Shown in pieces: positions 51,053 through 60,956 of a stretch of 64,000 bases of DNA. A program made the translations under genes and the position numbers. Below the pieces are notes generated by a model that searched no databases, was not told the DNA's origin, and saw only the letters and a list, made by a program, of their open reading frames with translations. The DNA is taken from contig OW818647.1 in the NCBI GenBank assembly GCA_942492855.1, positions 930,001-994,000 of the forward strand, written 5' to 3'. Source of the stretch: G963677485 sp942492855. Lineage in GTDB: Bacteria; Armatimonadota; HRBIN16. The stretch's first letter is position 1; each line of letters opens with the position of its first letter.

Positions 51053-51119
51053 TACAACGTTTGTTGAAAACAACACCCTCCGCGCCCTCCGCGTCTCCGC
51101 GTGAGATAATCCGGGATAC

Positions 51120-54100
51120 CTACCCCAGCACCACTTGGAGCGCGCTGATCTCCCCCCGCTGGCTGCCCTGGAACAGCTCCGCCGTCTCAGGATGGCATGT
51201 AAAGAATAGCAACTGGTGCCCCTCGCGCTGGGCGATGCCCGCGATCACCTCGGATAAACGCCGCTGGTGGTGAGGGTCGCAGTTCGCCAGGATGTCATCT
51301 AGCACCACAGGCACCGGCCCCTGGTTTTCGAAGTGGTTCAGCATATACCCCAGACGGATGGCGAAGTAGACCTGCTCCTTGAGTGCCTGGTTCCAGTGTG
51401 AGGGCTTCGGCGCATCTGAGCCATCGCTGGGGACCGCCTCAAACTCGATCTCTTTGCCCACCGGAGTCGCCTTAAGCTGCTTGATGCGGCCATTCGTGAT
51501 CTGCACGATCAACTCCGAGGCCAAGGCCAGCACCGGACCCTGGTGCTCGTTGACGTAACTCGCCTGGATGTCGGTCAGCAGCCGATGCGCCAGCCACGGA
51601 CGCAGCCACTTCTGCAAACTCTGCTGCAGCGACTGCATGGCCTGCTCACGGATCACCAGTTGCTCGGACAGAGCGGTGTCGGTGCCCAGGCGCTCGATCT
51701 TTGCCTGCAGTTGGCCGCATTCCGTGTTTTGCTGATCGACCAGCTCACTGGACCCTGCGATCTGCTGTTCCAGGGTTTGGACGCGTTGAGTCAGCTCCAG
51801 CTTCTCGGTGACCTCGGCCAATTGCTGGTCCAGACGTGTCCGCGCTTCGCCGTGACCGGTCCTTGCGACCAACGAGGTCTCAAGTTTATTGATACTCGCT
51901 TCGATCTCCCGGGCTTGGACGGCTCGCTCGCACTGCTGCTCCAACTGCGGCTCATCTTCCGCACCGAAAGCGTGCAGGATTTCGGCCATCGCCTGTTTGG
52001 CTTCCTCGGTACTGTTGTTGATGTTTATTTGCCGCTGCAACGCACCCTGGATATCATGCTCATATTGCTTCCGCAGAGAGTCCGCAGTGATGCTGCCTGT
52101 GAGTCTTTCCGTTAAGTCCATGGCTCGGTCCCAGATGGCCGCTTTTGGATCGGTATCGATGAGTGCCTGCAGAGGCAAAATCTGCTCGTTGAGCTCGTCA
52201 TGTACCGCCTTATCCTGCTCAAGCTGCAGCAACTTTTGCTCCAGCTTGAGCTGTGTGCTCTGCGCGTGTTGAATGCGCTCAAGGGTATGCTGAGCCATCT
52301 CCAGCGTTAAGCCCTCGGGTAAGCCGAGTTCACCCATGAGCTGATCCCAGCGGGTTTGTGCCCCCTGAAGCCGCTGAGCGGCGTCAAGCACAGCCTGACT
52401 GTTTCGCTGGCTGTTAAGCCGTGCGAGGTCGGTCTCCACCGATTCAATCTCCCGCTGTAGTGATAACCAGTTACTGACTTTTATGGCTTGATCTTCTAGC
52501 GTCTGCTGCAGGCTGAGGCGTTCTGCCTCGGAAATGCCCAGTTGCTGGCATATCTGTGCGATGCCACTCTGCAGAGGGTTCAGTTGCTCCTCCAGCGGGG
52601 ATCTGGATGCCGCTGAAGGCTGTGCCTTTGGACGGATACCCATCGCAAACACAATCAACCCGATGCCCACCAGTATCAGCACGATGCCCACGACCTGTTG
52701 ACCCGCCGCAAGCTGCCACCCACCGATGATGATCAGCAGCACCCCAAGCACCACCAACAGCCACCAGGGTGAGGCAGGTGTCGCAACAATCTGCGGGATC
52801 GTCGCGAGTTGGTCCTGCATTGAGTTACGACGTTGCAGCTTCTCGTTCAACTCACTGAGCTGCACTTTGCGTTCGTTGAGCTGTTCTGACGTGGGCAGAG
52901 CCTCATATTCGCCCAGCCGCTGGCGTCGGCTGTCGATCTCCTGCTGCTTGTCTTGAATCGCCTGTACGGAACTACGCTGCTCAGCTTGAAGCTGATCATG
53001 GGTCTGTTTTGCACTCGCCAGCTCCGCATTGGCACCGTTCAACCGAGTTTGGAGCTGCAGGTCGACTTGTGTCCCTTTCAACCGCTCCGCACTCCAGCCA
53101 TCGCCCAGCTTCTTCAGCTCATCGTCGATCTGCTGCCGCATCGACTCACACTCCCGTGTCAGCCCGGCGATCCCTCGAAGCTGCTCATCATGCGACTTGA
53201 TGCGCTGGCAGATGTCGCGCACGGCCTGCTGCTGATCCAGCAAAGGCTGGTTGGTTTTCACCACGACCTGTTGCAACTGCCGCTGCTTCTCGGCGATCTC
53301 CGTTCGCCGTTCTTCCAACTGCGTGGTTAACCCTTCAAGCTGAACCTTTAGCTGCCGGTATTCCTCGCGGCGGGACAGCGGTAAGTCCAGCGCGTCTTTT
53401 TGCCCCTCAAGCTGATCCTGCAGAGCACGGAGCTGGCACCAATCTGGCCAGGCCGATTCCTGCATCTGAGCCTTACTCAAGCTGGTGTTCAGTTCCGATT
53501 GTTCCAGCTTAAGCCGCTGGTTGTCGGCCTGCAGCCGAGAAAGTTCGGCTTGAAGCGAATCATACTGGTCATGTTCCGATTTGAGTTCTGCAATCCGTAC
53601 ATCGGCTTGCTTTTTGATCTCGGACAACCTGGAAGCTTCTGTGATGGTATTGCCGTTCTTATGGGCGTATTGTTTTGCCTCTGCTTCGAACTGGCTGACG
53701 GCAACGGGCAGGCTGGCCGCTCCTGTGCCCTGCAGTGCTGAGGCCAGCCGGTCCTGAACGGTCTTGAGGTCAGCGGACTGGCGCAGCTCCTCCAGCCCGA
53801 TCGCGAACACTGTGCGGAAAGTGTTGCGGTCGATGGCGGCTAGCAGACCATCTACATCCGCTTGCGTGCAGGGACGATCGTTCAGCGTGATCGTCATCTT
53901 CACCTTCGTCTTACCGGAGGGGTCCTGGCTGCGCCGGATGCAATATGGCTTGCCGGTGTCATCACGCAGTGTGACTGCTCCCTGCTTCTTCGTGTTTCCC
54001 TCACTGGATGCCAGCCTGTCGCTCGCACTGGTGACGTCGCCATACAGCACCCAGCGGATGAACTCCATCACGGTGGTCTTGCCGGCGCCGTTCATGCCCA

Positions 54101-54188
54101 GGAACAGCACCATCCCCGGCTTCAGAGGCCCGATGATCTGCTGCTGCATTGCCTGGAACTGCTCTATCTCTATGCGCTCAATCCACAT
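51120..54188 (-). CDS. YhaN-type SMC-like ATPase (SbcC relative)
   Basis: 1022 residues. Walker A is GMNGAGKTT (31-39), placed right after the first strands as in SbcC and RecN relatives. Long coiled coils fill ~180-980, interrupted near 472-518 by two membrane helices (PWWLLVVLGVLLIIIGGWQL and GIVLILVGIGLIVFAMGI), a hallmark of the YhaN group. The C-terminal Walker B and signature are LNHFENQGPVPVVLDDILAN and HQLLFFTCHP. Paired with the nuclease gene 2 nt upstream on the same strand, it should form an SbcCD-like complex tethered to the membrane and acting on DNA ends or hairpins. The paired gene order (yhaO-like then yhaN-like) is the usual one. Confidence 0.9.
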   Translation of the reverse strand: MWIERIEIEQFQAMQQQIIGPLKPGMVLFLGMNGAGKTTVMEFIRWVLYGDVTSASDRLASSEGNTKKQGAVTLRDDTGKPYCIRRSQDPSGKTKVKMTITLNDRPCTQADVDGLLAAIDRNTFRTVFAIGLEELRQSADLKTVQDRLASALQGTGAASLPVAVSQFEAEAKQYAHKNGNTITEASRLSEIKKQADVRIAELKSEHDQYDSLQAELSRLQADNQRLKLEQSELNTSLSKAQMQESAWPDWCQLRALQDQLEGQKDALDLPLSRREEYRQLKVQLEGLTTQLEERRTEIAEKQRQLQQVVVKTNQPLLDQQQAVRDICQRIKSHDEQLRGIAGLTRECESMRQQIDDELKKLGDGWSAERLKGTQVDLQLQTRLNGANAELASAKQTHDQLQAEQRSSVQAIQDKQQEIDSRRQRLGEYEALPTSEQLNERKVQLSELNEKLQRRNSMQDQLATIPQIVATPASPWWLLVVLGVLLIIIGGWQLAAGQQVVGIVLILVGIGLIVFAMGIRPKAQPSAASRSPLEEQLNPLQSGIAQICQQLGISEAERLSLQQTLEDQAIKVSNWLSLQREIESVETDLARLNSQRNSQAVLDAAQRLQGAQTRWDQLMGELGLPEGLTLEMAQHTLERIQHAQSTQLKLEQKLLQLEQDKAVHDELNEQILPLQALIDTDPKAAIWDRAMDLTERLTGSITADSLRKQYEHDIQGALQRQININNSTEEAKQAMAEILHAFGAEDEPQLEQQCERAVQAREIEASINKLETSLVARTGHGEARTRLDQQLAEVTEKLELTQRVQTLEQQIAGSSELVDQQNTECGQLQAKIERLGTDTALSEQLVIREQAMQSLQQSLQKWLRPWLAHRLLTDIQASYVNEHQGPVLALASELIVQITNGRIKQLKATPVGKEIEFEAVPSDGSDAPKPSHWNQALKEQVYFAIRLGYMLNHFENQGPVPVVLDDILANCDPHHQRRLSEVIAGIAQREGHQLLFFTCHPETAELFQGSQRGEISALQVVLG

Positions 54189-54190
54189 GG

Positions 54191-55384
54191 TCAGGCCTCC
54201 CTGCTCAGTTTGCCGAGGGCATCGATGCCGGCCTCTGCCACCGCTTGACGGATGTCATCTTCGGTGATCTCACAACCGTACTTTTTCGCCATCGCTTGTG
54301 CTTCGGAAGTCAGTGTCTGGATTTGCCCTGCATCATTCACCCATTCGCGGCTGCGCTTCAGCACCTCGCCCAACACCGTCTCGGAGCCCTCATAATCGTC
54401 TGGGTTGATGGCGGGCAGGGTGTTGTCCCGCACGCTTTCAAACACCACACCGTCTTGCGCAAAATCGGCGGCCAGATCATCGTACTTACTCAGCTCATCA
54501 TGAAGCACGGTGCGACCGCTGAGCGTGAGGCGGACTACGGACAACAAATACGATGACGCCAGCGCATCTAGTGCTGTTTGCAACCTGTCATGAAACTGCG
54601 TCACTTCGTCGCAGCCCGTCAGGTCGACCTCAACTGAGTGCCAACGGAGCACATCCATCGGCAGGAACTCGGTGCGCACCTGACTATGGCTGACCTCCGC
54701 TAAAACCGCGCCATGAGCGCCCGTCTCGCGGATGCTGAGCCCCTGCAGCGAGCCTGGGTAGATTACCGCGGGCGACGCCCCCTGGGCTGTGTTCCGGGCA
54801 TGAACATGCCCCAGCAGCCAGAGGTCGTAGCCTTTGCCCAGCAGGTCGCTGAGCTGGCAGGGGGCGTAGTTCTCGTGCCCTCCCGCACCGTTCAGATTCG
54901 CGTGCAAAAGGGCTACCCTCACATCGGCATTGGGCGCCTGCGGGAACTGGCTGGCCAGGTTTTGGGTGATGCTCTTGGTTTGGTGGCTGCAGCCCACCAC
55001 ACTCAACACCTCGCCAGACGCGGTGGTGACGATCCGCCCCTCTGGGGTGCTGCCGAACACGTGGCAGTTCTCCGGCAGCCCGTTCCAACTGGTGCCGTTC
55101 ATAGGGTCATGGTTGCCATGAACGATGAACACCAGAACACCAGCCTGGGCCAGCCGTTTTACCTCGCCGATGAATAACAGGCGCGCGCGCAGCACCGCGA
55201 AGTCGATATCGAGGATATCGCCCGCCAGCAGAAGCGCATCGACCTGCTGTTCGATCGCGGTGTTGACCAGCTTTGTGAAGGCCATATGGGTGGCGTCGCG
55301 CAGGCTTTGCTGAGTCACGCCTCCACTCTTACCGCTGGAGAAGGGTTTCCCAAGATGCAGGTCGGCAGCACACAATAGTTTCAT
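54191..55384 (-). CDS. YhaO-type metallophosphoesterase (SbcD relative, DNA exonuclease)
   Basis: 397 residues. The five phosphoesterase motifs are intact: CAADLHLGK (D8, H10), LLLAGDILDID, FIVHGNHDP, VALLHANLNGAG and LWLLGHVHARN. The C-terminal ~150 residues (LRWHSVEVDLTGCDEV...) are the capping region that meets the ATPase. Such enzymes trim double-strand ends and cut hairpin DNA. In a genome so loaded with palindromes, a hairpin nuclease has obvious work; that link is inference. It is the first gene of the pair and ends two bases before the yhaN-like start. Confidence 0.92.
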   Translation of the reverse strand: MKLLCAADLHLGKPFSSGKSGGVTQQSLRDATHMAFTKLVNTAIEQQVDALLLAGDILDIDFAVLRARLLFIGEVKRLAQAGVLVFIVHGNHDPMNGTSWNGLPENCHVFGSTPEGRIVTTASGEVLSVVGCSHQTKSITQNLASQFPQAPNADVRVALLHANLNGAGGHENYAPCQLSDLLGKGYDLWLLGHVHARNTAQGASPAVIYPGSLQGLSIRETGAHGAVLAEVSHSQVRTEFLPMDVLRWHSVEVDLTGCDEVTQFHDRLQTALDALASSYLLSVVRLTLSGRTVLHDELSKYDDLAADFAQDGVVFESVRDNTLPAINPDDYEGSETVLGEVLKRSREWVNDAGQIQTLTSEAQAMAKKYGCEITEDDIRQAVAEAGIDALGKLSREA

Positions 55385-55479
55385 GGTAGATCATCACACT
55401 CCCGGAGGTGGCTCCTCCTAGATATCGGCTTCAGTTAAGATCACTACAATGCATTTTACACCTCTTCTCCGCGGTCAAT

Positions 55480-55660
55480 CAGCATCTCCCCGCCGGTTTT
55501 CTCCTAACCGGAGCGGTGTTGTTCCTTCCCTCACGCTCTTCGCGGCTTCGCGTGATACATCCTGACGGGAGGCCAATCGGGAGATAGGCGTTCCCAGGGG
55601 CTAACCGCCCGACCGGCACCGTGTGGACGAACGCCGTTCGCCCCTACAGGCAGGATTCCA
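55480..55660. repeat. G-, N- and R-type repeat fragments (spacer)
   Basis: CCGCCGGTTTTCTCCTAACC, TCTTCGCGGCTTCGCGTGA, GGGAGGCCAATCGGGAGATA and ACGCCGTTCGCCCCTAC lie in the divergent gap. No gene was found; AGGGGAC before 55712 is the ribosome site of the next gene. Confidence 0.55.
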
Positions 55661-55711
55661 CATCACACATCGGCAAACTAACAGCAGGTCAAACGAACGT
55701 CAGGGGACACT

Positions 55712-58700
55712 ATGCGTCATATCATCATTGCACTCACCGCTCTATTCACTGCCACTACAGCTCTACAAGCAGCTCCGTTGCAGCTCATCGATAAGGTCAC
55801 CGACCTGGAGCAGGTCGGCATCTACACCGTTGGTTACCGGTTGCTGAACGGGAAAGAGGCCACGCTACCGGAAGGCTGGATCGGCCCCGCCCAGAAGGAG
55901 ACCGGCATGAGCCTGCGGCCCATCGGCCGCCAATTCGGCCGTACGGTCACGGCGCTGCACGGGCCGTGGACCAGCGGGCCCGGTGAGGAGTGGCAGAGAT
56001 TTGAGATCAAGCTGCCCGCCTCGGGTAAGATGCGCCTGATGGGCTCCGCCGCGATGGACGCTAACACCTACGAGAAAAGTGACGGCGTGCAATTCAGTGT
56101 GGAGATCAACGGAAAGAGTGCCTGGACGGAGCTCGCGCGAACCCCTATATGGAAAGACTTCGACGTCGACCTAAGTAGCTACGCGGGCAAGACGATCACC
56201 GTGAAGTTCATCAACGCTCCGGGGCCAAAAAACGACACCTCGTTTGACAGTGCGATGTGGGGCAGCCGGCGGATCGAGATCGCCAACCCGGTCAGCCTGA
56301 AACTGGCCCCAGCACGCAAGCAAGACAGCCGCGTGAACTACGCCGTCGCGCGGGCGGCCAACGTGCTCCCGCCCTTGGGCCGAGGGGACGGCACCGCCAA
56401 CCTGAAGATGAGTGCCAAAGGCGCGGTGTTCACCGTGCCTCATGCCGACACCCAAATGGAATACAACTGGAATCCGCTGGGAGGCCAGCCAGACTCCGCA
56501 GCAGGCCAACTCACAGCTCACGAAAAAGGCAGTCAGGCCGGGAACATCCCGCTGCTCTCTAACTCACGGATTCTGTTCACCGGCGAGGTGAAGCTTATCA
56601 CCGAGAAGTTCCTGAGCGACGGCGACCACGCGGATTGGATCCGCGTGTTTGACACCGGGGACGGGCAAGCCACCTTGACCACCAGCATGTCTGTGAAACA
56701 GCACAGCCTCTGCGTGAGCTGGAGCTGCGACAAACCCGTGATGAGGCAGCTTGATGGCGGCGGTCTGATGGCGGTGATGCATCGCCGCCGCGTGCCAGTG
56801 CCATACCTCGACCACTCGGTGTTCTATCTACGCGCGCAGGACCTGTTTAGCTGCGCATTTTATGACTGGACCTCCACCAACGCCAGCAGCATCTCTGACA
56901 TCGTGGCGTCATACAATCCGCTCACCGACGGCAGCCGCAACCTGCTGAAGGAAACCGCGGTGATCACGCTATCGCCCCATCTGCAGGCGGTTCTGCCGAG
57001 CGCTCCCAACCCGCAGTCGACCTATATTAAGGATGTCAGCCGCAGGATGGTGCTCGATCTGTGGGGCGGCCAGTATAGCCATTTGGGCCAGGTGATGGCC
57101 CGGCAGCGTGAGTACGGCATCGATCAGACCGCCGCCATCATTCATGCCTGGCAAAACATGGGCTACGACAACGGCCTTCCGCTGCACTACCCCGCCAACC
57201 CGGGGATGGGCACCGACGAGGAGCTGGTGCAGACGGTGAAGCAGGGCGTGGCGGCAGGTGCCCGCATGATGCTGCACGAGAACTACGTGGATTACTACCC
57301 CAACTACCCGGGATTTGACCTCAAGCACATCATGCTGAACAGCGATGGCACCAAGCAGAACGCCTGGTATAACGAGGGCACCAAGATACAATCCTTCGCC
57401 ATCAAACCCGACCAGATGGTCCCGCTGGCGCAGACGCAATCCCCAGAAATCCACAAGCGATACGGCACCAACGGCATGTTCCTTGATGTCAACAGCTCCG
57501 TACCGCCCAGTTGGCGCGCCGATATGCAGGCAGGCGCACCCATGGCGGGTATGCTGCGGCATCTGGGTAAACAGAGCGCCGCGTTGTGGCAGTTTGAACG
57601 CGAGAGCCACAACGGCCCGGTGTTTGGTGAGGGCAACCACCATTGGTACTGGAGCGGTCTGCTGGACGGGGCCGAGGTGCAGTTTGGGGCTGGCTGGGCC
57701 TCCGACCAGGGCTGGAACGCGCCTCTGCTGGTGGATTTCGACCTGATGCGCATCCATCCGCTGCAAAGCAACCACGGCATGGGCTATTACACCCGCTGGT
57801 GGGATGCCAAGGACCCCATGGCGAGTGTCAACATGGAGACGATGGACCGCTACCGGATGCAGGAAGTGGCGTTTGGCCACTGCGGCTTTGTGGAGCTGTC
57901 CACCAGTGAGCTGCTGCCCTATTCATGGCTGGAGCATCATACAATGACGCCTATCTCTGAGGCCATCGCAGCCCAGTTGCCGTCGGACATCAGCTACCTG
58001 ATCGATGGTAAATCCTGGGTTGACTCCGACACCGCCGCCCGGCGCGAGCAGTGGGACACCGTGAAGGTGAACTACCAGAACGGCATCACGGTCGTGGCCA
58101 ACCGCTCCGAAAAGCCGGTGCGATGGGGCACAGACATCCTGCCGAAGTATGGCTGGAGCGTCACCGGGCCGAACATCAAGGCGGTGTCGGGCATCATGGC
58201 TGGCTCGAACATGAGATATGACGAAGTCAAGACTCCCGCGCTACGATTTGTGAACGCCCGGCATCACGCGGACTGGAAACTGGACAGCAGAGCAGATATT
58301 CAACCATCGGTGGCCAGCTTCCAGCAGACTGGAGCCCGCACATTTGATATCCAATATAGTTGGAAGGTGCAGGGCGGCGTAGCGGACGACTGCAACGTGC
58401 TGGTGCACTACACCAATCCGCTGGCAAAAAACCTGGAGCATATTGCGTTTCAAAGTGACTATACCCCTTCCACGCCCACCAGCGGATGGCAGGCCGGCAC
58501 GACTCAGAGCTCACCGGTTATAGCTGTAGCTATCCCCGAGGAACTCATCGATGGCGAATACGATGTATGCGTGGGACTCTACTCCAGTGCGGGTCGGCTG
58601 TCGTTGATTGGCAACCGCGACGCCAGTGGCCGGTATGTTCTGGGCACCATCCAGGTTCGCGATGGGGGCAATAAACTCACATTCGTGGAACTCCCGTTCA

Positions 58701-58996
58701 CGCCGGCAGCACCTGCGCCGAATTTCTCCCTAAACACCAGTGGAGGCGTGATCGACTTTGGCGACATCAAGACCGACGGCAGCGTGCTGATTCGCCGCGA
58801 AGGCGACCGCTGGGTGCTGCGTGTGATGCCCGCCAACCGTGCGATCACCCTGCAGCTCAGGGTCACCGACTGGCCGGTGCCTGCCGCCATCGAGGGTGTG
58901 AAGACCAAGGCCCCGGTGAAACCGAGTGCCGTGTCCGGCGGCTGGTGGAACTGCCCTGTTTGGGGCGGCGATATCATCGCCTGGCCAGCGAAGTAG
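55712..58996 (+). CDS. Large secreted glycoside hydrolase-like protein (GH101/DUF5696-like)
   Basis: 1094 residues with a signal peptide (HIIIALTALFTATTALQAA). Residues ~60-190 are an NPCBM-like domain: WTSGPGEEWQRFEIKLP, MRLMGSAAMDANTYEKSDGV and VSLKLAPARKQ. The middle is a large beta sandwich, then a TIM barrel with AAIIHAWQNMGYDNGLPLHYP, MMLHENYVDYYPNYPGFD, YGTNGMFLDVNSSVPPS, NGPVFGEGNHHWYWSGLLDG and LRFVNARHHADWKLD. The barrel resembles endo-alpha-N-acetylgalactosaminidase-like families, and FLDVNSS and FGEGNHHW offer Asp and Glu candidates. The C-terminal part is beta-rich. Mucin-type O-glycans are one possible target, unproven. Confidence 0.65.
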   Translation: MRHIIIALTALFTATTALQAAPLQLIDKVTDLEQVGIYTVGYRLLNGKEATLPEGWIGPAQKETGMSLRPIGRQFGRTVTALHGPWTSGPGEEWQRFEIKLPASGKMRLMGSAAMDANTYEKSDGVQFSVEINGKSAWTELARTPIWKDFDVDLSSYAGKTITVKFINAPGPKNDTSFDSAMWGSRRIEIANPVSLKLAPARKQDSRVNYAVARAANVLPPLGRGDGTANLKMSAKGAVFTVPHADTQMEYNWNPLGGQPDSAAGQLTAHEKGSQAGNIPLLSNSRILFTGEVKLITEKFLSDGDHADWIRVFDTGDGQATLTTSMSVKQHSLCVSWSCDKPVMRQLDGGGLMAVMHRRRVPVPYLDHSVFYLRAQDLFSCAFYDWTSTNASSISDIVASYNPLTDGSRNLLKETAVITLSPHLQAVLPSAPNPQSTYIKDVSRRMVLDLWGGQYSHLGQVMARQREYGIDQTAAIIHAWQNMGYDNGLPLHYPANPGMGTDEELVQTVKQGVAAGARMMLHENYVDYYPNYPGFDLKHIMLNSDGTKQNAWYNEGTKIQSFAIKPDQMVPLAQTQSPEIHKRYGTNGMFLDVNSSVPPSWRADMQAGAPMAGMLRHLGKQSAALWQFERESHNGPVFGEGNHHWYWSGLLDGAEVQFGAGWASDQGWNAPLLVDFDLMRIHPLQSNHGMGYYTRWWDAKDPMASVNMETMDRYRMQEVAFGHCGFVELSTSELLPYSWLEHHTMTPISEAIAAQLPSDISYLIDGKSWVDSDTAARREQWDTVKVNYQNGITVVANRSEKPVRWGTDILPKYGWSVTGPNIKAVSGIMAGSNMRYDEVKTPALRFVNARHHADWKLDSRADIQPSVASFQQTGARTFDIQYSWKVQGGVADDCNVLVHYTNPLAKNLEHIAFQSDYTPSTPTSGWQAGTTQSSPVIAVAIPEELIDGEYDVCVGLYSSAGRLSLIGNRDASGRYVLGTIQVRDGGNKLTFVELPFTPAAPAPNFSLNTSGGVIDFGDIKTDGSVLIRREGDRWVLRVMPANRAITLQLRVTDWPVPAAIEGVKTKAPVKPSAVSGGWWNCPVWGGDIIAWPAK

Positions 58997-59043
58997 GGAG
59001 CTATTTCCAAAGATGACACAGATGGCACACATTAGGTAATGAA

Positions 59044-59215
59044 ATGTCACGCGAAGACGCGAAGGGGCAAGGGGCAAGGTTATATGACCGCGCCGGTTTC
59101 TCGGTACGCTTGCGACTGCTATGCAGCCCACCTCCGGCGCGGTCTGGCGGATAGCCCAATCGCCAATGTCCGGGGCGGTTTTCCCCTAACCGCGCCGGTC
59201 TGGCGGTTAACCTGT
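59044..59215. repeat. N- and G-type repeat mosaic (spacer)
   Basis: TCACGCGAAGACGCGAAGGG, then two GACCGCGCCGG-type hairpins with CTGGCGG(A/T)TAGCC ends and GTCCGGGGCGGTTTTCCCC. It directly follows the GH101-like gene. Confidence 0.7.
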
Positions 59216-59243
59216 TATCTATGAACCAGTAAGCAGAGGCCTC

Positions 59244-59345
59244 CGGCCACCCACGAAGTGGGTATGATTCTTATAGCCACGAGTGAGCGTTAGCGTAACC
59301 CGTGGTAGTATCCGCCAACGAACCTACCCCGAAGTGGGTCACTCG
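59244..59345. repeat. P-family element, copy G (left half)
   Basis: CACCCACGAAGTGGGT, TGATTCTTATAGCC, CCACGAGT...AACCCGTGG and CCTACCCCGAAGTGGGTC. It breaks off at the centre, at the same place as copy D. Confidence 0.8.
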
Positions 59346-59514
59346 CCCATCACAATCAGCCAGCAGCTGCCGTCGCCGGTGCCGCCAAAACTGGCCAGAC
59401 CTTCGCTTTGGCAATTCAATCCGCCGGGCAGGGGGAGGTTTCCATGTCGCCGTAGTCTTCCGTCGCACAAGGCTGCGTCACGCTAATTAGGCATGTCTCG
59501 ACCATTTATATGGT

Positions 59515-60462
59515 CTATTTGGGTTTCACACACCGAAATCCATAGACAGCGCTATGCTTTGATGGGTTAGCGAAAGATCGGCTGGCGCAACGAAATACTT
59601 CATCATATCCATAGTTATAAAAATCACCCCACGACCCACCACGTATAACCCGAGCACCTTCAAGTTCAGTGGGATGGTCATATGGTACAGTAAATTTAAC
59701 CGCCATTGATGGGCCGGTTGGGTTCAAAGGCGTGCTAGTTGCGTAGTAGTTTGGATCATACCAATCTGCACACCACTCCCACGCATTACCAGCCATGTTA
59801 TAGCAGCCATATGGGCTCTTACCGTTGGCTAGACTACTAACGGATTTGGCTCCTTTCAGTATTACAGATACGGTATCGGTACACTTTGAGGCATCCCATT
59901 CATCGCCCCACGGATATATTCGTCCATCTGTGCCTCTTGCCGCCTTCTCCCATTGAGCCTCCGTCGGTAAACTAACACCTGCCCATCTACAGTAAGCATC
60001 AGCATCTGTCCAACTAACACAAACCATCGCTTCGGAACCCTTCAGATGTCTATTAGATAGCACTGGCATCTTACGATTAGTCGCATCGCAAAACTTATGA
60101 TACTGAGATACAGTGACCTCATGCTTGTAAATCCAATAACCGTCAAGGTAAACATCGCGTTGCGGCTTCTCAGCGTCAAGCACATACTTACCGTGCTTCT
60201 CTGTGCTTGGACGCCACTTTTTGCCTTCGTTTGCCAGTTGCACGTTATTACTACCCATGATGAATTTTCCTGCCGGAACCCACACCATCACGGCTCCATC
60301 CTTTAGGTTCATTTTAGTGGCACCGGATTTGGGGCTCGATTTATGTGCTGGGTTGGAGATAATATTACCTGCCTCGCGTCCTTTACATCCTGCCATGAGT
60401 AATGATAGGCACACCATACTAATCATTAAAATCTGACTAGATACTTTAGGGACAGAATTCAT
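59515..60462 (-). CDS. SUMF1/FGE-like lipoprotein without the FGE cysteines
   Basis: 315 residues from ATG 60462 (GATAGG nine bases upstream). A signal peptide ends in lipobox LLMAGC. The C-terminal ~230 residues are the FGE/SUMF1 fold: MVWVPAGKFIMGSNN, VYLDGYWIYKHEVTVSQYHKF, AMVCVSWTDADAYCRWAGVS, LPTEAQWEKAARGTDGRIYP, NMAGNAWEWCADWYDPNYY and VIRGGSWGDFYNYGYD...YGFRCVK. True formylglycine enzymes have a copper-binding cysteine pair in RGGSWLCxxxYC; both positions are non-Cys here, so it is unlikely to activate the sulfatase at 3194. Many such domains bind sugars or sense them. The open frame continues upstream into an RHS remnant. Confidence 0.85.
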   Translation of the reverse strand: MNSVPKVSSQILMISMVCLSLLMAGCKGREAGNIISNPAHKSSPKSGATKMNLKDGAVMVWVPAGKFIMGSNNVQLANEGKKWRPSTEKHGKYVLDAEKPQRDVYLDGYWIYKHEVTVSQYHKFCDATNRKMPVLSNRHLKGSEAMVCVSWTDADAYCRWAGVSLPTEAQWEKAARGTDGRIYPWGDEWDASKCTDTVSVILKGAKSVSSLANGKSPYGCYNMAGNAWEWCADWYDPNYYATSTPLNPTGPSMAVKFTVPYDHPTELEGARVIRGGSWGDFYNYGYDEVFRCASRSFANPSKHSAVYGFRCVKPK

Positions 60463-60759
60463 ACCATCATACCTATCTTTACTAACATGGACAGATACAT
60501 CCTGCGGTGAAGCACGTTTATTGCGGCCTGCCAGGCCAAGTCCCCATGACTGCTCGATATTTCCGTCACGCCAGACCTTGCTGGCGGCGGAGTCGCCGAT
60601 TATCGATTTAGCACGCAAGATGTACACGGAGACAAGCTGACCGAGTGCATTGTAGCTGTAGGCGTTGGTGCCAAAGCCGTTCATACAGCCCATTCCGTTG
60701 CATGTTAGTGAGATGGATTGGCCGTTACAGACATGTTCTCGTAACAAGGTCTGTGTCAT
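60463..60759 (-). pseudogene. RHS/YD-repeat protein remnant fused in frame ahead of the FGE-like gene
   Basis: The frame reads ..GFGTNAYSYNALGQLVSVYI.. and ..KVWRDGNIEQSWGLGLAGRN. YSYNALGQLVSV is a YD repeat of RHS/cell-wall-associated proteins. It is cut at its left side, has no signal or body, and runs without a stop into the FGE-like lipoprotein. Probably the 3' piece of a deleted RHS gene. Confidence 0.6.
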
Positions 60760-60956
60760 TCAGATTTCACCTCAATTCTCATCGGGTTCTCCGTATGCGA
60801 ATGGGTTTTTGTGTTGTTGCCGTGCGAACAAACATAGAACGGGTGCGCTGATGCCTAAGCCCTATGTACATGGTTTCCATCAGGTAATGATGTCATTGTA
60901 TACAAGTCATTTCGTCATGTCAAGGGTTACAGGGGCATCCATACGCCGGCCGTTAA

